DNA of 7,559 bases, from assembly GCA_937858455.1 (NCBI GenBank), contig CALLYN010000091.1, positions 1 to 7,559 on the forward strand, in the 5' to 3' direction. The translations under genes and the position numbers were made by a program. The notes under the pieces are model-generated. The model saw only the letters and a list, made by a program, of their open reading frames with translations. It was not told where the DNA came from and ran no database searches. This document shows, piece after piece, positions 1 through 6,346 of this stretch; the first letter of the stretch is position 1; each line of letters starts with the position of its first letter. This stretch comes from an uncultured Kouleothrix sp. (lineage in GTDB: Bacteria > Chloroflexota > Chloroflexia > Chloroflexales > Roseiflexaceae).

Positions 1-2
1 TG

Positions 3-707
3 GCGCTGCTGGCGCGCTGGCGCGCCGCCGCCCCGGCGATTGGCGTGAAGCTGGCGCCTGGCGTGGCCGACGAGGATCTCGCGTGGCTCGGGCGCGCGGT
101 GGGCGCCGAGTTCGAGGCCGAGTTCATCTCGGTCGATGGCGAGCTGAAAGAGGCGGTGCTGTGGTTTGGGCCGCTCGGCGGCGCAACCCGCCGCGCGACG
201 CTGCTGCGCTCGGGCGAGGCGGCGCCGGCTTCATCCGGCCTCGTGGCCGCAACGCTATGCGCCCAGCCGGCGCTCGCGCCCGCCGCGCTCTCCGAGCCGC
301 TGGCCTACCTGTACGAGCCCGACCCGGCGGTGATCCGCGCTCACCTGGTGGCCGAGCTGGCCCAGAACCTCGGCGCGGCCCAGCTCGATCGGCAGATCGC
401 GTACCTCACCGCCAGCCGCCACGACGCTACGCCATTCGCGCGCTGCTGGCGCGTGCTCGAGTGGCAGCCGTTTGGCCTGAAGCGCCTGCGCGCGCGCCTG
501 CGCGCCCTCGACGCCGGCCCGGTGACGGTGAAAAAACGCGGCTCGCCGCTCGACACCGACGCGCTGGCACGGCAGCTTTCCGGCGCAGGTGCGCGCGCGC
601 TGGTGGTGGTGCTCACGCAGGTGTCCGGCAGGCCGGTGGCGCTGGTGTGCGAAGGCCCGCTCGGCGCGCCGGAACACTCCACCCCCGCCGCCAGCCGCAG
701 CGCCTGA
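3..707 (+). CDS. SAM-dependent methyltransferase with C-terminal THUMP-like domain, 5'-truncated
   Basis: The frame is open from the left edge, so the true start and the N-terminal part (expected to hold the SAM-binding Rossmann motifs) are outside the window; an internal GTG at 45 is not a credible start. The visible 234 residues match what I know of the C-terminal half of class I methyltransferases that end in a THUMP-like domain. Seen motifs are VKLAPG near residue 15, ELKEAVLWFGPL near residue 50, RCWRVLEWQPFGLKRLRARL near residues 150-170, then TVKKRGSPLD and the strand ALVVVLTQVSGRPVALVCE. The substrate is unknown; the domain pairing hints at RNA modification, but that is inference. Members of this family, as I recall them, end soon after the LVCE strand. 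Here about 15 further low-complexity residues follow (GPLGAPEHSTPAASRSA), overlapping a minus-strand reading frame, so the tail may be junction sequence. Family assignment is by motif memory only. Confidence 0.72.
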   Translation, partial: ALLARWRAAAPAIGVKLAPGVADEDLAWLGRAVGAEFEAEFISVDGELKEAVLWFGPLGGATRRATLLRSGEAAPASSGLVAATLCAQPALAPAALSEPLAYLYEPDPAVIRAHLVAELAQNLGAAQLDRQIAYLTASRHDATPFARCWRVLEWQPFGLKRLRARLRALDAGPVTVKKRGSPLDTDALARQLSGAGARALVVVLTQVSGRPVALVCEGPLGAPEHSTPAASRSA

Positions 708-856
708 AGCTCGGCCTGGAGCTGCGGCGGCAGCGACTCGATATCGATGCTCGCCAGCACAGCTGGCCACTCGCGCACGGCGTCGGCGCCAGTCTGATTC
801 ATATACGGGCAGCCAAGCTGGTTGCGCGCTTCGTTTGCTGTGCTCTGAGCGATCAT
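341..856 (-). CDS. Small minus-strand reading frame with strong RBS, probably a truncated gene
   Basis: An ATG at 856-854 is preceded by AAGGGAGGG (870-862) with a 6-nt spacer from its GGAGG core, one of the best Shine-Dalgarno sequences in the window. The first roughly 60 codons use coding-like codons (CTG, GAG, GCC, ATC) and give a plausible soluble N-terminus with NQLGCPYMNQTGADAVREW and an acidic amphipathic stretch IDIESLPPQLQAELQALRLA. Beyond about position 660 the frame is simply antisense to the methyltransferase and becomes Arg/Ser-rich, unlike a real protein. The likely reading is a gene whose 5' part survives and whose 3' part was lost at a junction near 650-670, leaving an accidental run-on to a stop at 341. 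A true convergent overlap is the alternative. I do not recognise a family. Confidence 0.33.
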   Translation of the reverse strand: MIAQSTANEARNQLGCPYMNQTGADAVREWPAVLASIDIESLPPQLQAELQALRLAAGVECSGAPSGPSHTSATGLPDTCVSTTTSARAPAPESCRASASVSSGEPRFFTVTGPASRARRRARRRFRPNGCHSSTRQQRANGVASWRLAVRYAICRSSWAAPRFWASSATR

Positions 857-1021
857 GCCTGCCCTCCCTTCGGGCACTGTGCTGGTGCGGGTACTACAAG
901 CGATAAAACAAGAATCGTGCCACCGCGTAGATCAGACGTTTTGCCCCGCCGCCCGGTGGCGGCCCGGCGCTCGGCCGAAAGTCGTAGCGGCGCGGCGCGA
1001 TTTACGTGGTAGAGTAGCGAC
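708..1021. other. 314-bp intergenic region before the exporter genes
   Basis: This gap holds the 5' end of the minus-strand frame (to 856) and then about 165 bases of presumed divergent control region. The start of the exporter ATPase at 1022 must be driven from here. There is an A/T-richer patch around 900-912 (GCGATAAAACAAGAA) in otherwise very GC-rich DNA, but I find no convincing -35/-10 pair with good spacing on either strand, no riboswitch-like fold and no strong terminator for the methyltransferase gene. Confidence 0.4.
863..867 (-). promoter_or_regulatory. Shine-Dalgarno of the minus-strand small frame
   Basis: On the minus strand this reads GGAGG within AAGGGAGGG, six bases before an ATG at 856. 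It is the main reason for taking the minus-strand frame seriously and for choosing this ATG over the upstream in-frame GTG at 877. Confidence 0.45.
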
Positions 1022-1990
1022 ATGACAAGCGCAGTCGAACTTCAGGGCCTATCCAAGACCTTTCAGCTCAGCTCGGGATGGGGCCGCCGCCGCGTGCGCC
1101 GCGATGTGGTGGCCGTCGACGGCATCAGCCTCGACGTGCCGGCCGGCCAGGCGGTGGCGTTTATCGGGCCGAACGGCGCCGGCAAATCTACCACCATCAA
1201 GATGCTCACCGGCATCCTGCACCCCTCGGCCGGCGAGGCGCGCGTGCTCGGCTACACCCCGTGGAAAGAGCGCCGCGCGCTAGTGCGGCATATCGGCGCG
1301 GTGTTCGGCCAGCGCTCGCAGCTGTGGTACCACCTGCCGCCGCGCGACACATTCGAGCTGCTGGCGCGGATCTACAGCCTCGACCGGGCCAGCTACACCC
1401 GCCGCCGCGACATGCTGATCGAGCGCTTTGGGCTGGCGCCGTTCCTCGAAACCGCCGTGCGCAAGCTTTCGCTCGGCCAGCGCATGCGCGCCGAGGTGGC
1501 GGCCAGCCTGCTGCACGCCCCACGCGTGCTGTTCCTCGACGAGCCGACGATCGGGCTGGACGTGATCGCGCGGCAGGAGCTGCGCGACCTGATCCTCGAG
1601 TGGAACCGCGACGAGGGCCTGACGGTGTTTCTCACCAGCCACGATGCCGGCGATATCGAGCGAGTGGCGCGCCGCGTGATTGTGATCAACCACGGCCGCG
1701 TCGTGCTCGACGACAAGGTTTCGGCGCTGCGCCGCCAGTACCTTGGCTCGAAGATCCTGAGCGTCAAGTTCCACGCGCCGGTGCAGCCGCTCGTGCTGCC
1801 GGGCGTCACAACGCTCAAGGCCGCCGAGTACGCGCTGAAGCTCGAGGTCGATACGCGCGTCGCCCCGATCGAGCAGGTGATGGCTGCGGTGCTGCGCGCC
1901 GGCTCGGTGGCCGATATCGCGATTGAGGACCCGCCGCTCGAAGAGGTGATCGCGCATATCTATGCGCAGGCGCCGGCGGGCGCGGGCTAG
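1022..1990 (+). CDS. ABC-2 type exporter ATP-binding protein (COG4586-like)
   Basis: This 322-residue cytoplasmic ATPase would power export by the two downstream permeases. The ABC motifs are all present: Walker A GPNGAGKST (49-57), a Q-loop glutamine in GAVFGQRSQLWY (about 97), signature LSLGQ (149-153), Walker B VLFLDEP (169-175), D-loop GLD (178-180) and H-loop His207 in LTSHD. LSLGQ instead of LSGGQ, together with LWYHLPPRDTFELL after the Q-loop, is typical of the COG4586 branch, whose Synechocystis member was described as part of a viologen exporter. A C-terminal extension of about 90 residues (from about 232) follows the nucleotide-binding domain and ends in the VIAHIY-type element common in ABC-2 ATPases. 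The start is the ATG at 1022, preceded only by a weak GAG-containing site. The first permease begins 6 or 15 bases downstream, so the two are surely cotranscribed. The substrate cannot be inferred from the ATPase. Confidence 0.92.
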   Translation: MTSAVELQGLSKTFQLSSGWGRRRVRRDVVAVDGISLDVPAGQAVAFIGPNGAGKSTTIKMLTGILHPSAGEARVLGYTPWKERRALVRHIGAVFGQRSQLWYHLPPRDTFELLARIYSLDRASYTRRRDMLIERFGLAPFLETAVRKLSLGQRMRAEVAASLLHAPRVLFLDEPTIGLDVIARQELRDLILEWNRDEGLTVFLTSHDAGDIERVARRVIVINHGRVVLDDKVSALRRQYLGSKILSVKFHAPVQPLVLPGVTTLKAAEYALKLEVDTRVAPIEQVMAAVLRAGSVADIAIEDPPLEEVIAHIYAQAPAGAG

Positions 1991-2005
1991 CTGCGTGTGA
2001 ATGGC

Positions 2006-2806
2006 ATGATCCAAGCAACCCGAAAGTATAGCTGGATCGCCCTGACCGCCGCGCGCTCGAACCTGGCCTACCTGAGCGAGGTGGCCACGCGCGCGCTGTT
2101 CCTCGCGGTGATCCTGTATATCTTCCTGCGGCTGTGGCAGGTGACGTACGGCGAAACCGGCGCCGAGCGGCTGGGCGGGCTGTCGCTGCCGCAGATGCTG
2201 TGGTACCTGGCCATGACCGAGGCGCTGACGCTTTCGGCCCCGCGCGTCGCGGCCGAGGTCGACCAGGACGTGCGCACCGGCGCGCTGGCGGTGCAGCTCA
2301 TCCGCCCGCTCGACTACCCGCTGGCGCGGCTGTGGACGACGCTGGGCGAGCGGGTGGTGCGCTTTGGCCTGAACACCGGCGTCGGCGCGGCGCTGGCGCT
2401 GCTGATGGTCGGCCCGATCGCGTTTTCGCCGGGCGGGCTGCTGCTGTTCGCGCTGGCGCTGCCGCTGGCCTTCACGCTTGAGTTCATGGGCCAGTTCCTG
2501 ATCGGGCTGGCGGCATTCTGGCTGGAAGATACCAGCGGCCTGATGCTGATCTACTCGCGCATCACCATGATCCTCGGCGGTATGCTCATTCCGCTCGAGC
2601 TGTTCCCGCCGGCGGCCCAGCCGGCCCTGCGCGCGCTGCCATTTTCGAGCATTATCTACGGCCCGGCGCGCATGTTTGTACACCCCGACGCGGCGTTTCT
2701 GGCCGATCTGCTGCTGCGCCAGGGCCTGGCGATCGTTCTGCTGGCGCTGGCGGTGGCGCTGGTGTACCGCGCCGGGCTGCGGCGCATCCACTCAAACGGT
2801 GGCTGA
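2006..2806 (+). CDS. ABC-2 type exporter permease, first subunit (COG4587-like)
   Basis: This integral membrane protein of 266 residues has about six hydrophobic segments: around 28-47 (ALFLAVILYIFLRLW), 65-77, 118-140, 145-173, 181-199 and 241-255. The conserved cytoplasmic loop VAAEVDQDVRTGALAVQLIRPLDYPLARLW between the second and third segments is characteristic of the COG4587 permeases that pair with COG4586 ATPases. It should form half of the membrane channel with the second permease at 3041. The start is uncertain: ATG at 2006 is used here, but GTG at 1997 in the same frame would add three residues and sit six bases after the ATPase stop. Neither has a clear Shine-Dalgarno, consistent with translational coupling. 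The gene ends normally at 2806, followed by a repeat-filled spacer before its partner. Confidence 0.88.
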   Translation: MIQATRKYSWIALTAARSNLAYLSEVATRALFLAVILYIFLRLWQVTYGETGAERLGGLSLPQMLWYLAMTEALTLSAPRVAAEVDQDVRTGALAVQLIRPLDYPLARLWTTLGERVVRFGLNTGVGAALALLMVGPIAFSPGGLLLFALALPLAFTLEFMGQFLIGLAAFWLEDTSGLMLIYSRITMILGGMLIPLELFPPAAQPALRALPFSSIIYGPARMFVHPDAAFLADLLLRQGLAIVLLALAVALVYRAGLRRIHSNGG

Positions 2807-2813
2807 TACACTT

Positions 2814-2853
2814 TGGTTGCAGGCTGGCACTCTACAAGCGCCAACTTGCACCA
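2814..2853. repeat. Imperfect inverted repeat just after the first permease gene
   Basis: The left arm 2814-2828 (TGGTTGCAGGCTGGC) and right arm 2840-2853 (GCCAACTTGCACCA) pair with one bulged T, one G-T wobble and one mismatch around an 11-base loop. It starts eight bases after the permease stop. It has no T-run, so it is not a classical terminator. The same short motif recurs after the second permease at 3877-3891. Confidence 0.5.
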
Positions 2854-2875
2854 AGAAAGAGATAAACGCACGCGG

Positions 2876-3037
2876 TTGCTTTGCATCTTGATGCAGCGCT
2901 TTTGCCTGCGGCAGCATGGTACTCATAATCCTTGTGTGCGGTTGTTCCGCGCGACGCGCGGAACAACCGCACACAGATACACAGAAAGTACCGCTCTGCC
3001 GAAGGCTGAGCACGCCAGCTGCGTGCATCCAAAGAAA
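2876..3037. repeat. 162-bp imperfect inverted repeat with perfect 20-bp hairpin core
   Basis: The centre is a perfect hairpin: arms 2933-2952 and 2956-2975 around a three-base loop (GAC). Similarity between the two sides continues outwards as ordered blocks: GGTACT at 2918-2923 against AGTACC at 2987-2992, GCCTGCGGCAG at 2904-2914 against CTGCCGAAGGC at 2996-3006, GCAGC near 2893 against GCTGC near 3018, and CTTTGCAT near 2879 against ATCCAAAG at 3027. The whole element fills the spacer between the two permease genes of one transporter and stops three bases before the second permease ATG. No open reading frame inside looks real and no target-site duplication is obvious. It could be a small non-autonomous element (MITE/REP-like) or a cis-acting structured RNA affecting expression of the second permease. 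Confidence 0.75.
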
Positions 3038-3040
3038 TAT

Positions 3041-3838
3041 ATGATCAAACGTTTCGCAAACTACCTCGGCCTGGCGGCGGCCTACACCCGCCTGAACCTG
3101 GGCGCGCAGCTCGAGTACCGTGGCGCGTTTGTGTCGCAGGTGGCCGCGATGATCCTGAACGACAGCGTGTGGGTGGTGTTCTGGGTGCTGTTCTTCACGC
3201 GCTTCCCGGTGCTGCGCGGCTGGAACGTCGCCGACGTGATCACCGTGTGGGCCATGGCCGCGGCCGGTTTCGGGCTGGCCCACGCGATCTACGGCAATGT
3301 GCTGGCGCTCGCCACGCTGATCGCGCAGGGCCAGCTCGACGTGTGGATGCTCTACCCGCGCGCGCTGCTGCCGCACCTGCTGCTCGGCCGCATGAACGCC
3401 AGCTCGTGGGGCGACGCGCTGTTCGGCTATGGCGTGTACCTGGCGTTTGTACGGCCCGACCTGGCGCACTTCGCCATGTTCGTGGCGCTCACGCTCGCGG
3501 TGACGCTGCTGTTCGTGGGGTTTGGCGTGCTCACCGGCAGCCTGAGCTTTTTCGTGGGCAATGCCGCCGGCCTGGCCGACCAGTGGCGCTTTGCCATGAT
3601 TACGTTTAGCACCTACCCGGCGGTGCTGTTCGAGGGCGCGATCAAGCTGCTGCTCTATACGCTGGTGCCGGCCGGCTTTGTGAGCTACCTGCCGGTGCAG
3701 GCGCTGCGCGAGCTTTCGCCCGGCTACGCGCTGCTGACGCTACTCGGCGCGCTGGGCATCACGGCGGCCGGCGTGGCGCTGTTCTACCTCGGCCTGCGCC
3801 GCTACGAGTCGGGCAACCTGATGGAAATGCGCGGGTGA
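3041..3838 (+). CDS. ABC-2 type exporter permease, second subunit (COG3694-like)
   Basis: This 265-residue membrane protein has about six hydrophobic segments: around 33-52 (with WVVFWVLFF), 63-90, 122-136, 143-173 (FVALTLAVTLLFVGFGVLTG), 200-220 and 229-251. The block TYPAVLFEGAIKLLLYTLVP (191-210) and the terminal RRYESGNLMEMRG are hallmarks, as I know them, of COG3694 permeases, the usual partner of COG4587. The frame is open upstream to 2813, but those residues would be encoded by the inverted repeat and are Arg/Cys-rich, so ATG 3041 (MIKRFANYLG) is the start that fits the family; only a weak AAAGAAA site lies upstream. It is expected to be in the same transporter complex as the ATPase at 1022 and the permease at 2006, although the repeat-bearing spacer separates it from them. 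Confidence 0.88.
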   Translation: MIKRFANYLGLAAAYTRLNLGAQLEYRGAFVSQVAAMILNDSVWVVFWVLFFTRFPVLRGWNVADVITVWAMAAAGFGLAHAIYGNVLALATLIAQGQLDVWMLYPRALLPHLLLGRMNASSWGDALFGYGVYLAFVRPDLAHFAMFVALTLAVTLLFVGFGVLTGSLSFFVGNAAGLADQWRFAMITFSTYPAVLFEGAIKLLLYTLVPAGFVSYLPVQALRELSPGYALLTLLGALGITAAGVALFYLGLRRYESGNLMEMRG

Positions 3839-3876
3839 GGCCGGCTTGAAAGTTTGAAGGTTTACACCTCGCAACT

Positions 3877-3891
3877 TGCCAACCTGTAACC
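3877..3891 (-). repeat. Short intergenic motif shared with the spacer after the first permease
   Basis: On the minus strand this reads GGTTACAGGTTGGCA, matching GGTTGCAGGCTGGCA at 2815-2829 in 13 of 15 bases. On the + strand, 3878-3891 (GCCAACCTGTAACC) also resembles the right arm 2840-2852. It lies in the 64-base spacer before the MFS gene. A nearby GGTTTACA at 3859-3866 could pair loosely with TGTAACC at 3885-3891. This is probably a dispersed intergenic repeat; its function is unknown. Confidence 0.4.
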
Positions 3892-3902
3892 GGAACCATG
3901 CC

Positions 3903-5132
3903 ATGCAACAATCGAGCGCCCTGGGCGAAGCGGCGCGGCGCCGCGGCCTGATCGCCATCCTGATCGACATCTTCTTCATGTGGGGCGGCTTCTTCATGGT
4001 CGTGCCGCTGATCTCGGTGCACTTCGTCGACGACCTGGGCTGGTCGGCGGCGTCGATCGGCCTGGTGCTTGCGCTGCGCCAGCTGATCCAGCAGGGGCTG
4101 ACGCTGCCCGGCGGCATGCTCGCCGACCGGATCGGCGCGAAGGGCTTGATCTGCGTCGGCATGCTGATCCGCTGCGCCGGGTTCGCCGGCATGGCCTGGG
4201 CCAGTTCGTTCCCGCTGCTGCTGGGCAGCGCGGTGCTGGCCGCCGTCGGCGGCGCGCTGTTCGAGTCGCCGCGCGCCGCCGCGATTGCCGCGCTCACCAC
4301 CCCCGAGAACCGCGGGCGCTACTTCTCGCTGCAGGGCATCGTCAGCGGCCTGGGCATGACGCTTGGCCCGCTGCTGGGCGCGCTGCTGCTGCGCTTCGAT
4401 TTCGCGGTGGTGGCGCTGGCGGCGGCTAGCTGCTACATCGTCACCTTTCTCGTCACGCTGCTGATGCTGCCGCCGGTGCAGGTGGCCACCGAGCGCCGCA
4501 ACCTCACCTACGGCGTCGGGCTGGCGCTGCGCGACCGGCCATTCATGATCTTCAATGTGCTGCTGATGGGCTACTGGTTTATGTGGGTGCAGCTGTCGAT
4601 CTCGCTGCCGCTCGAGGCGCGCGCGGTCGCCGGCACCTCCGACGCGGTGAGCTGGGTGTATACGCTCAACGCCGGCATGAGCGTGCTGCTGCAGTACCCG
4701 CTGCTGCGCCTGGCCGAGCGCCGGCTACGGCCGCTGCCGATCTTGCTGCTGGGCGTGGCGATCATGGCGCTGGGGCTGGGCGGCGTGGCATTCGCCGGCA
4801 GCACCGCCGCGCTGCTGCTGTGCGTGGCGCTGTTCTCGGCCGGGGCGCTGCTGGCCGGGCCAAGCCAGCAGACCGTAGCGGCCGAGTTCGCCAACCCGGT
4901 GGCGCTTGGCTCGTACTTTGGCGTGAACGCGCTGGCGCTGGCGCTGGGCGGCAGCCTCGGCAACTACAGCGGTGGCCTACTGTACGGCCTGGGCCGCCAG
5001 TACGCGCTGCCCGCGCTGCCATGGTTCATATTCGGCGCCGCCGGGCTGGCTACCGCCGTGGGCATGCTGCTGCTGCACCGCTGGCAGGGGCGCGCGGCGA
5101 CGGTGACGGTAGCTCTGGATACGGCCCCGTAG
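3903..5132 (+). CDS. MFS transporter, MdtH-like drug exporter
   Basis: This 409-residue protein has the hydrophobicity of a 12-helix major facilitator. It carries the motif-A loop GGMLADRIGAKG (70-81) between helices 2 and 3. The N-terminal region tracks E. coli MdtH as I remember it: FFMVVPLISVHFVDDLGW, then LRQLIQQGL, GMLIRCAGF, and the GALFESPRAA and RGRYFSLQG loops. MdtH is a proton-driven multidrug exporter of the DHA1 group; the same type of role here is inferred. The in-frame TTG at 3876 lies in the intergenic repeat and the ATG at 3898 is out of frame, so ATG 3903 is chosen although its upstream CCGGAACC is a poor ribosome site. It follows the second ABC permease by 64 bases in the same direction and may be cotranscribed, placing two different export systems side by side. 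The substrate is unknown. Confidence 0.87.
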   Translation: MQQSSALGEAARRRGLIAILIDIFFMWGGFFMVVPLISVHFVDDLGWSAASIGLVLALRQLIQQGLTLPGGMLADRIGAKGLICVGMLIRCAGFAGMAWASSFPLLLGSAVLAAVGGALFESPRAAAIAALTTPENRGRYFSLQGIVSGLGMTLGPLLGALLLRFDFAVVALAAASCYIVTFLVTLLMLPPVQVATERRNLTYGVGLALRDRPFMIFNVLLMGYWFMWVQLSISLPLEARAVAGTSDAVSWVYTLNAGMSVLLQYPLLRLAERRLRPLPILLLGVAIMALGLGGVAFAGSTAALLLCVALFSAGALLAGPSQQTVAAEFANPVALGSYFGVNALALALGGSLGNYSGGLLYGLGRQYALPALPWFIFGAAGLATAVGMLLLHRWQGRAATVTVALDTAP

Positions 5133-5185
5133 GCCCGCCGCGTCGGCGCGTCATGCGTTAATGCCTTTTACGTTTTATGCACTCC

Positions 5186-5191
5186 AAGGAG
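5186..5191 (+). promoter_or_regulatory. Shine-Dalgarno deciding the serine hydrolase start
   Basis: AAGGAG lies six bases before ATG 5198. It would be inside the coding sequence if translation began at the in-frame ATG 5177, so it argues for the shorter protein starting MPFTAELDRY. Confidence 0.75.
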
Positions 5192-5197
5192 CTACTT

Positions 5198-6268
5198 ATG
5201 CCCTTCACCGCCGAGCTCGATCGCTACTTCGAGCAGCGCACCGCGCAGGATCTGTTTTCCGGCGTGGCGCTGATCACCCAAGGCGCACATACGCTGTACG
5301 CGCGCGCGTTTGGCTACGCCCAGCGCGGCTGGCACGTGCCCAACACGCTTGGCACGCGCTTCGATACGGCTTCGATCACCAAGCTGTTCACGGCCGTCGC
5401 GACGTTGCAGCTGATCGAGCAGGGGCGGCTGACGTTCGACACACTGGTGGCCGAGCGGCTGGGCCTGGTCGGCACCGCGATCTCGCCGGCGGTGACGGTG
5501 GAGCAGCTGCTGACCCACACCTCGGGGATTGGCGACGACGCCGACGAGGAGGCCGGCGAAAGCTACGAGGATGTATGGAAGACCAGGCCAAATTACTCGG
5601 TGACCGAGACGCGCGACTTTCTGCCGCAGTTCGCGTACAAGCCGGCCAACTTCGCACCCGGCCAGGGCTGCCGCTACTGCAACTGCGGCTACGTGCTGCT
5701 TGGCCTGCTGATCGAGACGATCAGCGGCATGAGCTACCGCGACTACGTGCGCGCGCATGTGTTCGCCCCGGCCGGCATGGCCAGCTCGGATTTCCTGCGT
5801 ATGGATCGGGTTCACCCCAACCTGGCCGAGGGCAGCGACCCGATCCGCGACGCGGATGGCGTGATCAGCGGCTGGAAAAAGAACATCTACTCCTACCCGC
5901 CGATCGGTTCGCCCGACGGTGGCGCGCACGTCACCGCCGCCGACCTCGACCGCTTTCTGCGCGCGCTGCTGGCCGGCCGGCTACTCTCGCCTGAGCTGAC
6001 CGCCGCGTTCCAAAAGCCGCAGGTGCTACGTAAGTCGTACGACGGCTGGAGCCAGATGTTTGGCTACGGCCCGTGGTTTCATGTCACCCACCAGGATGAG
6101 GTCGTCTGCTTCGAAAAAGAAGGCTTCAACGCCGGCGTCAGCGGCCTGATCCGGCACTTCCCGGCGCTGGATCTGAACGTGGTGCTGCTGTCGAACATGT
6201 CGGCCGGCGCGTGGCAGCCGATCGGGCATATGCACAAGATGGTGGTCGAAGGCAAAATATCTCGATAG
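5198..6268 (+). CDS. Serine hydrolase, beta-lactamase class C / PBP-like family
   Basis: This 356-residue protein is of the COG1680 / Beta-lactamase (PF00144) type. The catalytic nucleophile motif SxxK is S59-I-T-K62 within FDTASITKLFTA, followed by VEQLLTHTSGIG (101-112), a family landmark, and the YxN motif Y160-C-N162 in CRYCNCGYVLLGLLIE. PDGGAHVTAADLDRFLRALL (about 239-258) is also typical. The third motif, usually HxG or KxG before the last strand, is not obvious; the region reads CFEKEGFNAGVSGLIRHFP (304-322), with EGFNAG in its place. No signal peptide or membrane helix is visible, so it is probably cytoplasmic or exported by another route. Such proteins include esterases, peptidases and true lactamases, and the substrate cannot be told. 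It follows the MFS gene by 65 bases in the same direction and is convergent with the binding-protein gene downstream. Confidence 0.88.
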   Translation: MPFTAELDRYFEQRTAQDLFSGVALITQGAHTLYARAFGYAQRGWHVPNTLGTRFDTASITKLFTAVATLQLIEQGRLTFDTLVAERLGLVGTAISPAVTVEQLLTHTSGIGDDADEEAGESYEDVWKTRPNYSVTETRDFLPQFAYKPANFAPGQGCRYCNCGYVLLGLLIETISGMSYRDYVRAHVFAPAGMASSDFLRMDRVHPNLAEGSDPIRDADGVISGWKKNIYSYPPIGSPDGGAHVTAADLDRFLRALLAGRLLSPELTAAFQKPQVLRKSYDGWSQMFGYGPWFHVTHQDEVVCFEKEGFNAGVSGLIRHFPALDLNVVLLSNMSAGAWQPIGHMHKMVVEGKISR

Positions 6269-6280
6269 CCTTATCTTTTT

Positions 6281-6334
6281 ACCACCAAGACACCAAGATT
6301 CTGAATATTTAAAGAATCCTGGTGTCTTGGTGGT
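6281..6334. terminator. Hairpin between convergent genes, possible bidirectional terminator
   Basis: Arms 6281-6302 and 6313-6334 (22 bases each) pair with a single mismatch around a ten-base A/T-rich loop. The left arm contains a tandem octamer, CACCAAGA twice (6283-6298). It lies 12 bases after the serine hydrolase stop and 12 bases after the end of the minus-strand gene, as expected for a shared terminator. However, neither strand has a strong T-run just after the stem (TACTTTC on +, AAAAAGATA on -), so termination is not proven. The CACCAAGA-type sequence may instead be a dispersed repeat. Confidence 0.5.
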
Positions 6335-6346
6335 TACTTTCGAAAC

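Noticed and set aside
1466..1480. Non-consensus ABC signature LSLGQ in the ATPase
   Set aside because: This is the normal form in the COG4586 branch, so it is not a defect or novelty.
1280..2791. A 503-residue open frame on the minus strand opposite the ATPase and first permease genes
   Set aside because: It is Gln/Arg/His-rich with no recognisable domain and is fully antisense to two well-supported genes; long antisense frames are common in GC-rich DNA.
2813..3040. Extended N-terminus for the second permease, open upstream to 2813
   Set aside because: The extra 76 residues would be encoded by the inverted repeat and have an Arg/Cys/His-rich composition unlike the family; ATG 3041 gives the expected N-terminus.
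5136..5148. Small CGCCG-CGT-CGGCG palindrome after the MFS gene
   Set aside because: Five-base arms are expected by chance in DNA this GC-rich, and no T-run follows.
5161..5209. ATGCCTTTTACG at 5161 and ATGCCCTTCACC at 5198 both encode MPFT in different frames
   Set aside because: Only four codons match, with several base differences, and the first lacks a ribosome site; most likely coincidence.
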